A DNA stretch of 41,884 nt from an uncultured Alphaproteobacteria bacterium (GCA_937919435.1 CALFRR010000010.1:1-41884); one strand, 5' to 3'; counted from the stretch's first letter, positions 15,707 through 24,381 are shown. Numbers and translations: made by a program. The notes: generated by a model not told the origin, from the letters alone.

Positions 15707-16153
15707 TCACCGATGTGTAGCCGATCGGCCGGCGGTTCGACCAGAGGCGAGAAGCCGGGCGACCTGCACGAAGGGCAGCACGCCGGGCACCAGTTCGAGG
15801 CTCGGCAATGCGCCGACCGCGACGAAGCGCGCCTCGGCGGCATCGTCGCCGGGCGTCGGCTCGCCGTCGAGATGGAGCGCCGCGAAGACGGTGAGATCGA
15901 CCCGGCCGGCGCCGTCCCGACGCGGGAAGCTGCGGCGTCCGGCGACGCCGACGAGCCGGATGGTGGTGCCCGTCTCTTCGAGCGTCTCGCGGATCGCCGC
16001 CGCGGCCGCGGTCTCGCCCGGCTCGATGCCGCCGCCGACCGGTGCCCACAGACCGGCGCCGGGGGCCTTGCCGCGCTTCACCATCAGGACTTCGGCGCCG
16101 CGGAAGATGCAGACGCTGACGCCGAGGAGGAGGTCGTCGGGATCGCGGGTCAT
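15707..16153 (-). CDS. Nudix hydrolase
   Basis: 148 residues from ATG 16153. The Nudix box is seen as GGIEPGETAAAAAIRETLEE followed by TG, matching GX5EX7REXXEEXG, so Mg2+-dependent pyrophosphate cleavage of a nucleoside-diphosphate derivative is expected. The preceding APVGGGIEPGE strand and the AARFVAV-like downstream strand fit small ADP-ribose- or dNTP-type enzymes; the substrate is open. The frame is open upstream to 16261, but the Arg-rich residues there are not family-like. It sits 31 bases after the unknown gene at 16185 and 44 bases before the TIGR02301 gene. Confidence 0.9.
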   Translation of the reverse strand: MTRDPDDLLLGVSVCIFRGAEVLMVKRGKAPGAGLWAPVGGGIEPGETAAAAAIRETLEETGTTIRLVGVAGRRSFPRRDGAGRVDLTVFAALHLDGEPTPGDDAAEARFVAVGALPSLELVPGVLPFVQVARLLASGRTAGRSATHR

Positions 16154-16184
16154 GGGAATCGTCGTCGGTCCGGCGGAGGACGCC

Positions 16185-16706
16185 TCAGGTGAAGAGTTCG
16201 TCGATCGCCGCCTGTTCGTCCGTCCCGAGGCCCTCGGTGAGGAACGAGGCCGGCGGCGCACCGTTGACGATGCCGCCCGCCGCCGAGATCAGCGGCTTCA
16301 GCCGATCGTCGACGAAGCTCCGGATCCGCCAGGCGGTCTCCGGCTCGGTCGGATCGCCGATCTTCACCAGATCGATCGCTTCGGCCATGGCGCAGTCGAG
16401 ATGGGTGATGGTGGCGTCGAAGGCGTCGCGGATCTCCGGGTCGGCGGCGTGATAGGCGGCGACCGCCAGATCCTTCTCGCGGAAGTGGGAGCCGCGGAAA
16501 TAGTCGTCGTAGGAGACCGGCGTCCAGGCCGCCACCTCCTCGACGCAGTCCGGCATGTCCGGCACCAGCTCGAGCAGCATGACGACGTTGTTGAAGTGGT
16601 TCAGATAGTCGGTCGCGAGGCGGGTGTTCGGATTGATGTTGGCGGCGGCGAGCGCATCCGGCCGGAACGGATCCGCCGCCGCGTCGCTGTCCACCACCAA
16701 CGTCAT
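16185..16706 (-). CDS. Conserved hypothetical cytoplasmic protein
   Basis: 173 residues, acidic, without signal peptide or membrane segment. It contains INPNTRLATDYLNHFNNVVM, a YFRGSHFREKDLAVAAYH segment with His and Glu residues, and THLDCAMAEA in a long helix; the pattern of conserved-looking His, Asp and Glu suggests a helical bundle, possibly metal-binding. That is an inference. I do not recognise a named family. It is the first gene of a three-gene minus-strand group with the Nudix and TIGR02301 genes and is divergent from the SRAP gene. Confidence 0.75.
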   Translation of the reverse strand: MTLVVDSDAAADPFRPDALAAANINPNTRLATDYLNHFNNVVMLLELVPDMPDCVEEVAAWTPVSYDDYFRGSHFREKDLAVAAYHAADPEIRDAFDATITHLDCAMAEAIDLVKIGDPTEPETAWRIRSFVDDRLKPLISAAGGIVNGAPPASFLTEGLGTDEQAAIDELFT

Positions 16707-16810
16707 CGCCGCCTTCCTCCGAGGGTCACCGTCTTCGTCGTTTCATGTTGAAGCTTGAGACGTTACGATTTGCTTACGTAGCCGAAAGGATGACGGGGAC
16801 CGAACAGGAG

Positions 16811-17548
16811 ATGTGTGGACGTTTCGCTCTGACCGCGACGCCGGAGGAGGTCCGCCGGCTGTTCGCCCACATCGATCGGCCGGACTTTCCGCCGCGTGAA
16901 GAGATCGCGCCGACGGAGCCGATCGGCGTCGTTTGCCTGCGGTCCGGGGCGCGTCACTTCGATCTCGTCCGTTGGGGCTTCGTTCCGGCCTGGGCGAAGG
17001 ATCCCGGCGCCTTCTCCCTGGTGATCAACGCCCGCGCCGAGACCGCGGTGAAGAAGCCGTCGTTCCGCACCGCGATGCGTCACGGTCGTTGCCTGGTGCC
17101 GGCGACCGCCTGGTGGGAATGGGGCCCGACCGCCGACGGCCGCCGCGCCCACCGCATCGCGCCGTCGGGCGGCGGCCTCTTCGCCTTCGCCGGACTGGTC
17201 GAGACCTGGGCCGGCGCCGACGGCTCGGAGATCGACACCGCGGCGATCCTGACCGTGGCGGCCAATGCCGCGCTCGCTCCGGTCCACGACCGCATGCCGG
17301 CGATCCTCGCGCCGGAGGATTTCGAGACCTGGCTCGACACCGCCCGAGTCGGACCGGAGGCGGCGGCGCGGCTGCTGCGGCCGGCCGCCGACGCGCTGTT
17401 CGTCGCGGTGCCGACCGCGACCGCCGCCGATCGCCGGCGCGCCGCGGCGCGGGCCGAGAGGCCCGCCGCACGCCCGAAGAAGTCCGCCGCGCCGGCCGCC
17501 GACGCACAGTTCGATCTGTTCTCCGGCCCCGACCTCGCGCAGGGTTGA
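16811..17548 (+). CDS. yedK: SOS response-associated peptidase (SRAP/YedK)
   Basis: 245 residues. The protein starts MCGRFALT, placing the invariant catalytic Cys at position 2; that fixes the start at 16811 although the frame is open upstream and AGGAG abuts the ATG. The other SRAP residues are visible: the Asn in VINARAETA, the Glu in TAWWEWGP and the His in VHDRMPAIL. YedK/HMCES proteins form a thiazolidine crosslink between Cys2 and abasic sites in single-stranded DNA, protecting them during replication. The C-terminal tail after residue 205 is Ala/Arg/Lys-rich and variable. No LexA box is seen before the gene. Confidence 0.95.
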   Translation: MCGRFALTATPEEVRRLFAHIDRPDFPPREEIAPTEPIGVVCLRSGARHFDLVRWGFVPAWAKDPGAFSLVINARAETAVKKPSFRTAMRHGRCLVPATAWWEWGPTADGRRAHRIAPSGGGLFAFAGLVETWAGADGSEIDTAAILTVAANAALAPVHDRMPAILAPEDFETWLDTARVGPEAAARLLRPAADALFVAVPTATAADRRRAAARAERPAARPKKSAAPAADAQFDLFSGPDLAQG

Positions 17549-17647
17549 ACGACGTTCAATCCTCGTTCGACCGGGCGGCGCTTGCGGAATTGCGTATCCT
17601 CGTGCGATAGAACCCGCCGTTCGCGGAAGATATCGAGAGGGGGCGAC

Positions 17648-18466
17648 ATGGCCGACACGAAGGGTCTGATGGCCGGCAAGCGGGGTCTCGTCATGGGCGT
17701 GGCCAACAACCGGTCGATCGCCTGGGGCATCGCCAAGGCCGTGCGGGATGCCGGCGCCGAGGTGGCTCTGACCTATCAGGGCGACGCGCTGAAGAAGCGG
17801 GTCGAGCCGCTCGCCGAAGAACTCGGCGGCATCGTCGTCGGCCATTGCGACGTCACCGATCCCGCCACCATCGACGCCGTCTTCGCCGAAGTCGAGCGCG
17901 TCTGGGGCAAGATCGACTTTCTGGTCCACGCCATCGCCTTCTCCGACAAGGATCAGTTGACCGGCCGCTTCGTCGACACGACGCCGGACAACTTCGACAA
18001 GACCATGGCGATCTCGGTCTATTCGCTGACGGCGGTCGCCCAGCGGGCCGAGAAGCTGATGACCGACGGTGGTTCGATCCTGACGCTGACCTATTACGGC
18101 GCCGAGAAGGTGATGCCGAACTACAACGTCATGGGCGTCGCCAAGGCGGCGCTGGAGGCGTCGGTCAAGTACCTGGCGGTCGACCTCGGCAACAAGGCGA
18201 TCCGGGTCAATGCGATCTCGGCCGGTCCGATCAAGACGCTGGCCGCCTCCGGCATCGGCGACTTCCGCTACATCCTGAAGTGGAACGAGTACAACACGCC
18301 CTTGAAGCGGACGGTGACGATCGAGGAGATCGGCGATTCGGCCCTCTATCTGCTGTCCGACCTCGCCCGCGGCGTCACCGGCGAGATCATGCACGTCGAC
18401 AGCGGCTACCATGTCGTCGGCATGAAGGCGGTCGACGCGCCGGACATCTCGGTGGTCAAGGACTGA
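17648..18466 (+). CDS. fabI: Enoyl-[acyl-carrier-protein] reductase (NADH)
   Basis: 272 residues of the short-chain dehydrogenase fold. FabI reduces trans-2-enoyl-ACP in the last step of each fatty-acid elongation cycle and is the target of triclosan. The cofactor loop GVANNRSIAWGIA is FabI-specific. The catalytic Tyr-x6-Lys lies in PNYNVMGVAKAALEA, and RVNAISAGPIKTLAASGI follows. The residue in the place of the E. coli G93 position is in HAIAFSDKDQL; the strain's inhibitor response cannot be read from this. GAGGGGGC precedes the ATG. A hairpin follows at 18502-18532. Confidence 0.96.
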   Translation: MADTKGLMAGKRGLVMGVANNRSIAWGIAKAVRDAGAEVALTYQGDALKKRVEPLAEELGGIVVGHCDVTDPATIDAVFAEVERVWGKIDFLVHAIAFSDKDQLTGRFVDTTPDNFDKTMAISVYSLTAVAQRAEKLMTDGGSILTLTYYGAEKVMPNYNVMGVAKAALEASVKYLAVDLGNKAIRVNAISAGPIKTLAASGIGDFRYILKWNEYNTPLKRTVTIEEIGDSALYLLSDLARGVTGEIMHVDSGYHVVGMKAVDAPDISVVKD

Positions 18467-18501
18467 TCGACGCGGGCCGCCGGCCCGATCGACGACGTTC
18501 G

Positions 18502-18532
18502 CGGGCGCGTTTCGGGGAACCGGACGCGCCCG
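18502..18532. terminator. Hairpin after fabI
   Basis: CGGGCGCGT (18502-18510) pairs perfectly with ACGCGCCCG (18524-18532) around a 13-base loop, 36 bases after the fabI stop. No T-run follows, so it may be a Rho-type or mRNA-stabilising structure. Confidence 0.4.
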
Positions 18533-18656
18533 AAGTCGTCTCGGCGGCCCCCGCCCGTCGCCACATGCCTGCCGGCCGGCCCTGCGCCGTTGAGATCGCG
18601 CCGACGCTCGGTTAAGACCTTCGTCGAAAGCGAAACCGGTGCGAGGATCATCCGAA

Positions 18657-19250
18657 GTGGTGCGCTCGATCTACCACGTCCGTCACGGCGAGACCGATTG
18701 GAACGCCGCCGGGCGCCTCCAGGGCGGCCAGGACATCCCGCTCAACGCGCTCGGCCGCGCCCAGGCCGACGGCAACGGCCGGGCGCTCGCCGCCCACCTC
18801 GCCGAAATCGGCCGCTCGGCGTCCGAGTTCCGCTTCGTCTCGAGCCCGCTCGGCCGGTCCCGCGAGACCATGGAACGGGTTCGCCGCGGCCTCGGCCTGC
18901 CGGTCGCCGGTTACGACGTCGCTCCCGGCCTGCGCGAAGTCTCCTTCGGGCGTTACGAGGGCTGGTCCTACGACGATCTTGCGGCGAAGGTGCCGGCCGA
19001 CTGGGCCGCCCTGCAGGCCGACAAGTGGAACTTCGTGCCGCCCGACGGCGAGAGCTACGCGATGCTGATCGAACGGGTCCGCGCCTGCGTCGCCGAAACC
19101 GAGGGCGATCTGGTGCTGGTCACCCACGGCGGTGTCTTCCGCGTGCTCAGAGCGATCTTCGAAGGGAACGAAGATCACGAACTCGCGCACATGATCGTGC
19201 CTCAGGATCGGATTTATCTGTGGCGGGACGGGCAGGGTACGTGGTTATGA
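18657..19250 (+). CDS. Histidine phosphatase family protein
   Basis: 197 residues from GTG 18657, chosen because GAGGA lies 9 bases upstream; GTG 18660 and GTG 18639 are alternatives. The phosphoglycerate-mutase-like catalytic motif VRHGETDWN is near residue 10. LGRSRETMERV and the second histidine in VTHGGVFRVL complete the active site, with REVSFGRYEGWS between them. Members dephosphorylate diverse metabolites (for example phosphoglycerate or cobalamin precursors); no neighbour points to a specific one. It is separated from fabI by 190 bases. Confidence 0.9.
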   Translation: MVRSIYHVRHGETDWNAAGRLQGGQDIPLNALGRAQADGNGRALAAHLAEIGRSASEFRFVSSPLGRSRETMERVRRGLGLPVAGYDVAPGLREVSFGRYEGWSYDDLAAKVPADWAALQADKWNFVPPDGESYAMLIERVRACVAETEGDLVLVTHGGVFRVLRAIFEGNEDHELAHMIVPQDRIYLWRDGQGTWL

Positions 19251-19333
19251 TTACGTGGAGTGACGGAGCCGCGCGCGTCTGACGGTCGTGGCCGTCGCTC
19301 TCGTTCGACGACCCCGAACCGAGAGAACCGCCC

Positions 19334-20158
19334 ATGTGCACCCTCGACGGATGCGGAACCCACGCCGACCTGCCGCCGATCGTCGTTCCCGACGAGAAGC
19401 GCCGCCTGTTCCTGGCCGGCCTCGCCGGCCTGCCGATCGCCGCCGTGCTCGCCGATCCGACCCTGGCGCGGGCCGCCGCCGCCTCGCTCGAGACGGTGAC
19501 CATCCCGACCGCCGGCGGTCGCACCGCCAACCTCGCCGTCGCCTGGCCGAAGGCCGCGAAGGCGCCGGTGGTGATCCTGATCCACGAATGGTGGGGTCTC
19601 AACGACCAGATCAAGTCGGTCGCCGCCGAATTTGCGGCGCAGGGCTACGTGGCGATCGCCATCGACCTGTTCGGCAAGCCGGCGGCGACCACGCCGGAGG
19701 CCGCCAAGGCGCTGATGGCCGGTCTCGATCCCGTCGCCGCCACCGATCTGATGGTGTCGACGATCGCCTGGGCTCGCGGCCACGCCCGCTCGACCGGCAG
19801 GGTCGGCACCATCGGCTGGTGCTTCGGTGGTGGCTGGTCGCTCAACGCCTCGCTCGCCACCCCGGTCGACGCCACCGTGATCTACTACGGCAACGTCAAG
19901 AAGACCGCCGCCGAGCTGAAGAGCCTGAAGGGGCCGGTGCTCGGGCACTTCGGCCGGCTCGACAAGTCGATCGACGCGCCGATGGTCGAAGGCTTCGAAG
20001 CGGCGATGAAGGAGGCGGGGCTCGCCGACCGGTTGAGCGTCGATTGGTACGACGCCGATCACGCCTTCGCCAACCCGACCGGTGCCCGCTACGATGCCGA
20101 GGATGCGGCGCTCGCCTGGAAGCGGACGCTGGCCTTCTTCGAGGCCAACCTCGGGTAG
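19334..20158 (+). CDS. Dienelactone hydrolase family protein, probable Tat substrate
   Basis: 274 residues of the alpha/beta-hydrolase fold. The catalytic triad of dienelactone hydrolases is visible: Cys in GWCFGGGWS, Asp in FGRLDKSID and His in ADHAFANPTG; the conserved Glu is in IHEWWGLND. The N-terminus has a KRRLFLAGLAG segment followed by a hydrophobic run and ALARA-like cleavage region, resembling a twin-arginine signal, preceded by an unusual Cys-containing lead (MCTLDGCGTHAD). Carboxymethylenebutenolide hydrolysis is the family activity, but no aromatic-degradation genes are nearby, so a general esterase role is equally likely. Confidence 0.9.
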   Translation: MCTLDGCGTHADLPPIVVPDEKRRLFLAGLAGLPIAAVLADPTLARAAAASLETVTIPTAGGRTANLAVAWPKAAKAPVVILIHEWWGLNDQIKSVAAEFAAQGYVAIAIDLFGKPAATTPEAAKALMAGLDPVAATDLMVSTIAWARGHARSTGRVGTIGWCFGGGWSLNASLATPVDATVIYYGNVKKTAAELKSLKGPVLGHFGRLDKSIDAPMVEGFEAAMKEAGLADRLSVDWYDADHAFANPTGARYDAEDAALAWKRTLAFFEANLG

Positions 20159-20274
20159 GAATTGCAATCACACGTGGAACCCCGATCGACGTCGAGGGGG
20201 AGGCGCGCCATTCTGCCGTGGCGACGTATCGCTACGGAAGGGGCGGGCCACCGCCTCGGAAGAGGGGGCGTTTC

Positions 20275-20673
20275 ATGCGTTGGTCCATCGTGTCGGTCGC
20301 GGCGGTCCTCGCCGCGGTCGTGACGTCATCGCCGGCTGCGGCCGAGTCACGGGTGGTCAAGTCGGGGGTCGAGACGCCGCTCGCCTGGCTGGGGATCTAC
20401 AACACGACCACCTGCACGACCATGCCGCTTCCCGTCGTCAATGTGATCGAACAGCCGAAACACGGCACGTTGACGGTCGGCAGAGCGAACCGGAAGATCC
20501 AGAGCAACAACCTGTGTGACGGCCGGGAGATCTCGGTCATGGTCGCGCTCTACCGCTCCAGGGCCGGTTTTCATGGTGCCGACCGAGCGGTGTTCGATGT
20601 CTCGCGCGAAAGATCGACGCTGGGCATTCACCGGCGGGAAGATCGCTACACCATCGACATCGACGTGAAGTGA
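20275..20673 (+). CDS. Small secreted protein, tandem paralog A
   Basis: 132 residues from ATG 20275, with GAGGGGG seven bases upstream. A clean signal peptide (IVSVAAVLAAVVTSSPAAA, cleavage near AAA-ES) leaves a mature domain of about 108 residues. That domain has two cysteines (TCTTMP and LCDGRE), an EQPKHGTLTV strand, and AGFHGADRAVFDV near the end. The HGTxTV...GFxGxDxxxxxV pattern is that of a beta-sandwich, Ig-like repeat, and the cysteines probably pair in the periplasm. The downstream gene at 20939 encodes a clear paralog. The function is unknown. Confidence 0.8.
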   Translation: MRWSIVSVAAVLAAVVTSSPAAAESRVVKSGVETPLAWLGIYNTTTCTTMPLPVVNVIEQPKHGTLTVGRANRKIQSNNLCDGREISVMVALYRSRAGFHGADRAVFDVSRERSTLGIHRREDRYTIDIDVK

Positions 20674-20938
20674 GCCGGGCCGGCGCGCGATCCGGGTTCG
20701 ACGGCGGTTCGCGTCCGGCGATTTCGGTGGACGTCTCGTTTTGCGATCGCGCGGGCTCCGCATCCGGGTCCGAGCAGATTTTCGCCGCCTGCTGCGCGAG
20801 CCCCGCCGCCGCGATGTGTCGCCCGGGTCGCAATCGCACGGATTGCATCGGTTCCCGCCGAGGTTGAATTTCTCGGCAGTGTTTCCGGCGCCGTCCGGGT
20901 GGAAGTGGTTCCGCCCGTCGCCGGGGAGGATGGCTGTG
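20674..20938. other. Spacer between tandem paralogs
   Basis: 265 bases with no recognisable gene, hairpin terminator or repeat. Its length and own ribosome binding site at the end suggest a promoter for paralog B, but I cannot point to one. Confidence 0.4.
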
Positions 20939-21346
20939 ATGCGTCCGATGTCGGGATTGGCCGCGGTGACGGCGGCGATGGTGGCATTCGGGGCTGCCGA
21001 GGCGGCGGCCGCCGCCAAGAAGCAGACCGTGAGTTCCGGCGTGCCGTCGGTCATCGCCGGGTTCGGAATATACCACCCGTCGACCTGCGCCCACGGCGCG
21101 ATTCCGCGGGTCACCGTCCTCGTACAGCCGACGCACGGTACCGTGACCATCGAACCGGGGTCTTGGAAGATCAAGAGCAACAACATCTGCGACGGGCGCG
21201 ACCTGACCGGCGTGAAGGTGTTCTATCGCTCCGCGCCCGGGTTCAAGGGAACCGACCGGACGACGGTCGACGTGAGCTACGAGGCGACCTTCGGCGGCGT
21301 CGCGACGGGCGGCATGGCGCTGGACATCCCCATCGAGGTCAAGTGA
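20939..21346 (+). CDS. Small secreted protein, tandem paralog B
   Basis: 135 residues from ATG 20939, with GGGGAGG eight bases upstream; ATG 20930 overlaps that site and is less likely. A signal peptide ends in AAEAAAAA. The mature part shares with paralog A the order SGV, GIY, TC, VQPTHGT, KSNN-CDGR, FYRSAPGFKGTDR and a terminal I-x-V-K, roughly 40 percent identical by eye. Both cysteines are conserved. The gene lies 265 bases after paralog A with its own binding site, so it may be separately promoted. The mature domain is probably a small beta-sandwich. Confidence 0.8.
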   Translation: MRPMSGLAAVTAAMVAFGAAEAAAAAKKQTVSSGVPSVIAGFGIYHPSTCAHGAIPRVTVLVQPTHGTVTIEPGSWKIKSNNICDGRDLTGVKVFYRSAPGFKGTDRTTVDVSYEATFGGVATGGMALDIPIEVK

Positions 21347-21428
21347 CCCGGTCTCGCCGGCTCGGTTTGACGGCCGTCCGTGCTTGCCCTAACACCGGAC
21401 GAACGCCTCCTCGTCCGGTCGGGTCCCC

Positions 21429-22535
21429 ATGTCGCACAACACCTTCGGCCATCTCTTCCGCGTCACCACCTGGGGCGAGAGCCACGGCCCGGCGATCGGC
21501 GCCGTCGTCGACGGATGTCCGCCCGGCATCCGGCTCGACGCCGAGGACATCCAGGCCGATCTCGATCGCCGCAAGCCCGGGCAGAGCCGTTTCGTCACCC
21601 AGCGTCGCGAGGAGGACCGGGTCGAGATCCTCTCCGGTGTCTTCGAGGACGACCGCAGCGAGGGGCAGCGCACCACCGGTACGCCGATCTCGCTGTTGAT
21701 CCGCAACACCGATCAGCGCTCGAAGGACTACGGCGAGATCCGCGACCGTTATCGCCCCGGCCACGCCGACATCGCCTACGACGCCAAATACGGCATCCGC
21801 GACTATCGCGGCGGCGGCCGGTCCTCGGCGCGCGAGACCGCCTCGCGGGTCGCCGCCGGTGCCGTGGCGAAGAAGGTGCTCGACGCGCTGGTCCCCGGCG
21901 GGGTGAAGGTGCGCGCCGCCCTCGTCCAGATCGGCGAGGAGGCGATCGACCGCCGGGACTGGGACTGGGCGGAAGTCGACCGCAACCCCTTCTTCTGCCC
22001 CGATCCGCAGGCCGTCGACCGTTTCGAGGCGCTGCTCGATCGGGTCCGCAAGGCCGGTTCGTCGATCGGTGCGATCGTCGAGGTGGTCGCCGAAGGCGTG
22101 CCCGCCGGCTGGGGTGCGCCGCTCTACGGCAAGCTCGACCAGGACCTCGCCGCCGCGCTGATGTCGATCAATGCGGTCAAGGGGGTCGAGATCGGCGACG
22201 GATTCGCCGCCGCCGAGCTCTCCGGCGAAGAGAACGCCGACGAGATCCGCACCGGCCCCGACGGCCGCCCGCAGTTCCAGTCGAACCACGCCGGCGGTGT
22301 ACTCGGCGGCATCTCCAGTGGTCAGCCGATCGTCGCCCGCTTCGCGGTGAAGCCGACCTCGTCGATTCTGATGCCGCGCCGCACCGTCGATCGCGACGGC
22401 CACGAGGTCGACCTGATCACCAAGGGGCGTCACGACCCCTGCGTCGGCATCCGCGCGGTGCCGGTCGCCGAAGCGATGGCGGCGATCGTGCTCGCCGACC
22501 ACGGCCTGCGCCACCGCGGCCAGACCGGCCGCTGA
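21429..22535 (+). CDS. aroC: Chorismate synthase
   Basis: 368 residues, full length. The enzyme converts 5-enolpyruvylshikimate-3-phosphate to chorismate with reduced FMN, the last shikimate-pathway step. The signatures are GESHGPAIGAVVDGCPPG at the N-terminus, RPGHADIAYDAKYGIRDYRG, GGGRSSARETASRVAAGA, and the C-terminal RHDPCVGIRAVPVAEAM. The start ATG 21429 precedes SHNTFGHLF, the common N-terminus. No other aro gene is nearby. A hairpin at 22584-22617 probably ends its transcript. Confidence 0.97.
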   Translation: MSHNTFGHLFRVTTWGESHGPAIGAVVDGCPPGIRLDAEDIQADLDRRKPGQSRFVTQRREEDRVEILSGVFEDDRSEGQRTTGTPISLLIRNTDQRSKDYGEIRDRYRPGHADIAYDAKYGIRDYRGGGRSSARETASRVAAGAVAKKVLDALVPGGVKVRAALVQIGEEAIDRRDWDWAEVDRNPFFCPDPQAVDRFEALLDRVRKAGSSIGAIVEVVAEGVPAGWGAPLYGKLDQDLAAALMSINAVKGVEIGDGFAAAELSGEENADEIRTGPDGRPQFQSNHAGGVLGGISSGQPIVARFAVKPTSSILMPRRTVDRDGHEVDLITKGRHDPCVGIRAVPVAEAMAAIVLADHGLRHRGQTGR

Positions 22536-22583
22536 CCGCGGCCGGCGCGACCTTCCACGCTTCCCACCGATCCGTCCGCCGGC

Positions 22584-22617
22584 CCCACGCGGCGCGCTTC
22601 CCGTGCGCCGCGGTGGG
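22584..22617. terminator. Hairpin after aroC
   Basis: CCCACGCGGCGC (22584-22595) pairs with GCGCCGCGGTGGG (22605-22617), with one bulged base and a 9-base loop, 48 bases after the aroC stop. There is no T-run. Confidence 0.45.
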
Positions 22618-22878
22618 AGCCGCGCGCCGAACCTCCCGACTCGTCCATCCGTGATGCCGGCGGCGTCGCGGTGAGGTGGTGGCGTCCTTCCGGCCGGTTC
22701 GGCGGGGAAGGACACATCGCGATCGGCGTGCCGGCGGGCCCCGTCCGGCCCGATCGCCTGCCGGACGTCCGCGCCTTTCGGTCGCAGGGGCCTCGGTCGG
22801 CGGCGATAAACTCATATGACGTCAGTGGTCAAAGGTAGCGTCAGCATTCGCACGGAGGCAATACGGCGAAAGATCGGA

Positions 22879-22907
22879 TTGTCAACGTCACATGTGAGCG
22901 CTAACAA
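22879..22907 (+). promoter_or_regulatory. Putative sigma-70 promoter for gudP
   Basis: TTGTCA (22879-22884) and TAACAA (22902-22907) are separated by exactly 17 bases. The LacI-type operator at 22893-22906 covers the spacer and the -10 element, so repressor binding would block polymerase directly. The transcript would begin near 22914, giving an untranslated leader of about 85 bases. Confidence 0.5.
22893..22906. promoter_or_regulatory. LacI-type operator 1, before gudP
   Basis: TGTGAGCGCTAACA is a 14-bp palindrome with one mismatch and the central AGCGCT of LacI/GalR-family operators. A near-identical site, TGGTAGCGCTAACA, is at 27612-27625 between the LacI gene and gudD. Both fit a consensus TGTTAGCGCTAACA. 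Confidence 0.75.
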
Positions 22908-22999
22908 TCCGCTCCCGGTGAGGGTGAGTGTACGTCGTCGTCATCCTCGATACGAGGCTGCCAGAGCAGTCCATACCGGAAGCCACAGGAGGGGCCCCG

Positions 23000-24346
23000 A
23001 TGACACTGTCGAATCCCGCGGTCGCCGCAGCGACAGCGCAAGTAAAGACCAACTTCCGTTGGTGGATCGTCGTCATGTTGTTTGTCGTGACGTCGATCAA
23101 TTACGCAGATCGTGCGGTTCTGGCCATCGCAGGGCCGGCTCTGTCTAAAGATCTCGGTATCAATTCGGCCCAGATGGGCTTCATCTTCTCGGCGTTCGGC
23201 TGGGCGTATGTCGTCGGACAACTTCCGGGCGGCTGGCTGCTCGATCGCTTCGGGTCGCGCACCGTCTATGCGGCGTCGATCTTCATCTGGTCGGTGGTGA
23301 CCGTTCTGCAGGGCGGCGTCGGCTTCTTCGCCGGTGCCACCGCCGTCACCGCGCTGTTCGCGCTGCGCTTCGCGGTAGGCCTCGCCGAGAGCCCGTCCTT
23401 CCCGGGCAACAGCCGCGTCGTCGCCGCCTGGTTCCCGCGCCAGGAGCGCGCCACCGCGGCCGCGATCTTCAATTCGGCCCAGTACTTCGCCACCGTGATC
23501 TTCGCCCCTATCATGGGCTGGATCGTCCATTCGTACGGCTGGCCGTGGTCGTTCGTGTTCATGGGCGCCCTCGGCATCGTCGTCTCCGGCATCTGGCTGA
23601 AGGTGATCCAGGCTCCGGCGGTCCATACTCGGGTCAACGACGCCGAGCGGGCCTACATCGCCGAGGGCGGTGGCCTGGTGAACATGGACAGCCCGACCGC
23701 CGCCGCGACCAAGTCGGACGGCGCCAAGTGGGACTACATCAAGCAGATGTTCGCCAACCGGATGATGGTCGGCATCTTCCTTGGCCAGTTCTGCATCAAC
23801 GCGCTGACCTACTTCTTCATCACCTGGTTCCCGGTCTATCTGGTGAAGGAGCGCGGTCTGTCGATCCTCAACGCCGGCTTCATCGCATCGATCCCGGCGA
23901 TCTGCGGCTTCGTCGGTGGCATCCTCGGCGGCGTCATCTCCGACTGGCTGCTGCGTCGCGGCTATTCGCTGTCGGTCGCCCGCAAGACCCCGATCGTCCT
24001 CGGCATGGTTCTGTCGATGGCGATGGTGTTCTGCAACTACACCGACAGCGTTCCGGTCGTCGTGTTCTTCATGGCGCTCGCCTTCTTCGGCAAGGGCATC
24101 GGCGCGCTCGGTTGGGCGGTGATGTCGGACTGCGCGCCGAAGGAGATCACCGGCCTCGCCGGCGGCGTCTTCAACATGTGCGGCAATCTCTCGTCGATCT
24201 CGACCCCGATCATCATCGGCTACATCGTCCAGATCACCGGTTCGTTCAACGGCGCGCTCGTCTTCGTCGCCGCCAACGGTCTGGTCGCGGCGCTGAGCTA
24301 TCTGGTCATCGTCGGCGAGATCAAGCGCATGGAACTCAAGAAGTGA
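23000..24346 (+). CDS. gudP: Glucarate/galactarate-type MFS permease
   Basis: 448 residues from ATG 23000 with AGGAGGGG upstream. It has twelve hydrophobic segments and the anion:cation symporter (ACS) signatures: the N-terminal TSINYADRAVLAIAGPALSK, then FSAFGWAYVVGQLPGGWLLD, and GLAESPSFPGNSRVVAAWFP. These match the GudP/GarP subgroup that imports D-glucarate and D-galactarate with protons. It is the first gene of the cluster that holds gudD, garL and garR, which supports the assignment. The exact hexarate preference is not visible. A strong hairpin (24352-24381) follows the stop by 5 bases. Confidence 0.88.
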   Translation: MTLSNPAVAAATAQVKTNFRWWIVVMLFVVTSINYADRAVLAIAGPALSKDLGINSAQMGFIFSAFGWAYVVGQLPGGWLLDRFGSRTVYAASIFIWSVVTVLQGGVGFFAGATAVTALFALRFAVGLAESPSFPGNSRVVAAWFPRQERATAAAIFNSAQYFATVIFAPIMGWIVHSYGWPWSFVFMGALGIVVSGIWLKVIQAPAVHTRVNDAERAYIAEGGGLVNMDSPTAAATKSDGAKWDYIKQMFANRMMVGIFLGQFCINALTYFFITWFPVYLVKERGLSILNAGFIASIPAICGFVGGILGGVISDWLLRRGYSLSVARKTPIVLGMVLSMAMVFCNYTDSVPVVVFFMALAFFGKGIGALGWAVMSDCAPKEITGLAGGVFNMCGNLSSISTPIIIGYIVQITGSFNGALVFVAANGLVAALSYLVIVGEIKRMELKK

Positions 24347-24351
24347 AACCC

Positions 24352-24381
24352 GTCGGGCGGGAGCGGAAGCTCCCGCCCGAC
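24352..24381. terminator. Intercistronic hairpin after gudP
   Basis: GTCGGGCGGGAGC and GCTCCCGCCCGAC form a perfect 13-bp stem with a GGAA tetraloop, 5 bases after the gudP stop and 35 before the uxuA-like ATG. No T-run follows, so it is likelier to stabilise or partition the mRNA than to terminate it fully. Confidence 0.7.

Larger units (their letters stand above)
22536..22999. other. Intergenic region before the glucarate cluster
   Basis: 464 bases. The left half is GC-rich with the aroC hairpin; the right half (from about 22800) is markedly more AT-rich and contains the gudP promoter and LacI-type operator. A TGACGTCA palindrome at about 22820 is a further candidate control site. I see no gene. 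Confidence 0.6.

Noticed and set aside
17554..17568. GTTC-N7-GTTC, the alphaproteobacterial LexA pattern, between the SRAP gene and fabI
   Set aside because: It lies after the SRAP gene, not before it, and about one chance match is expected in a window of this size. No LexA box precedes SRAP.
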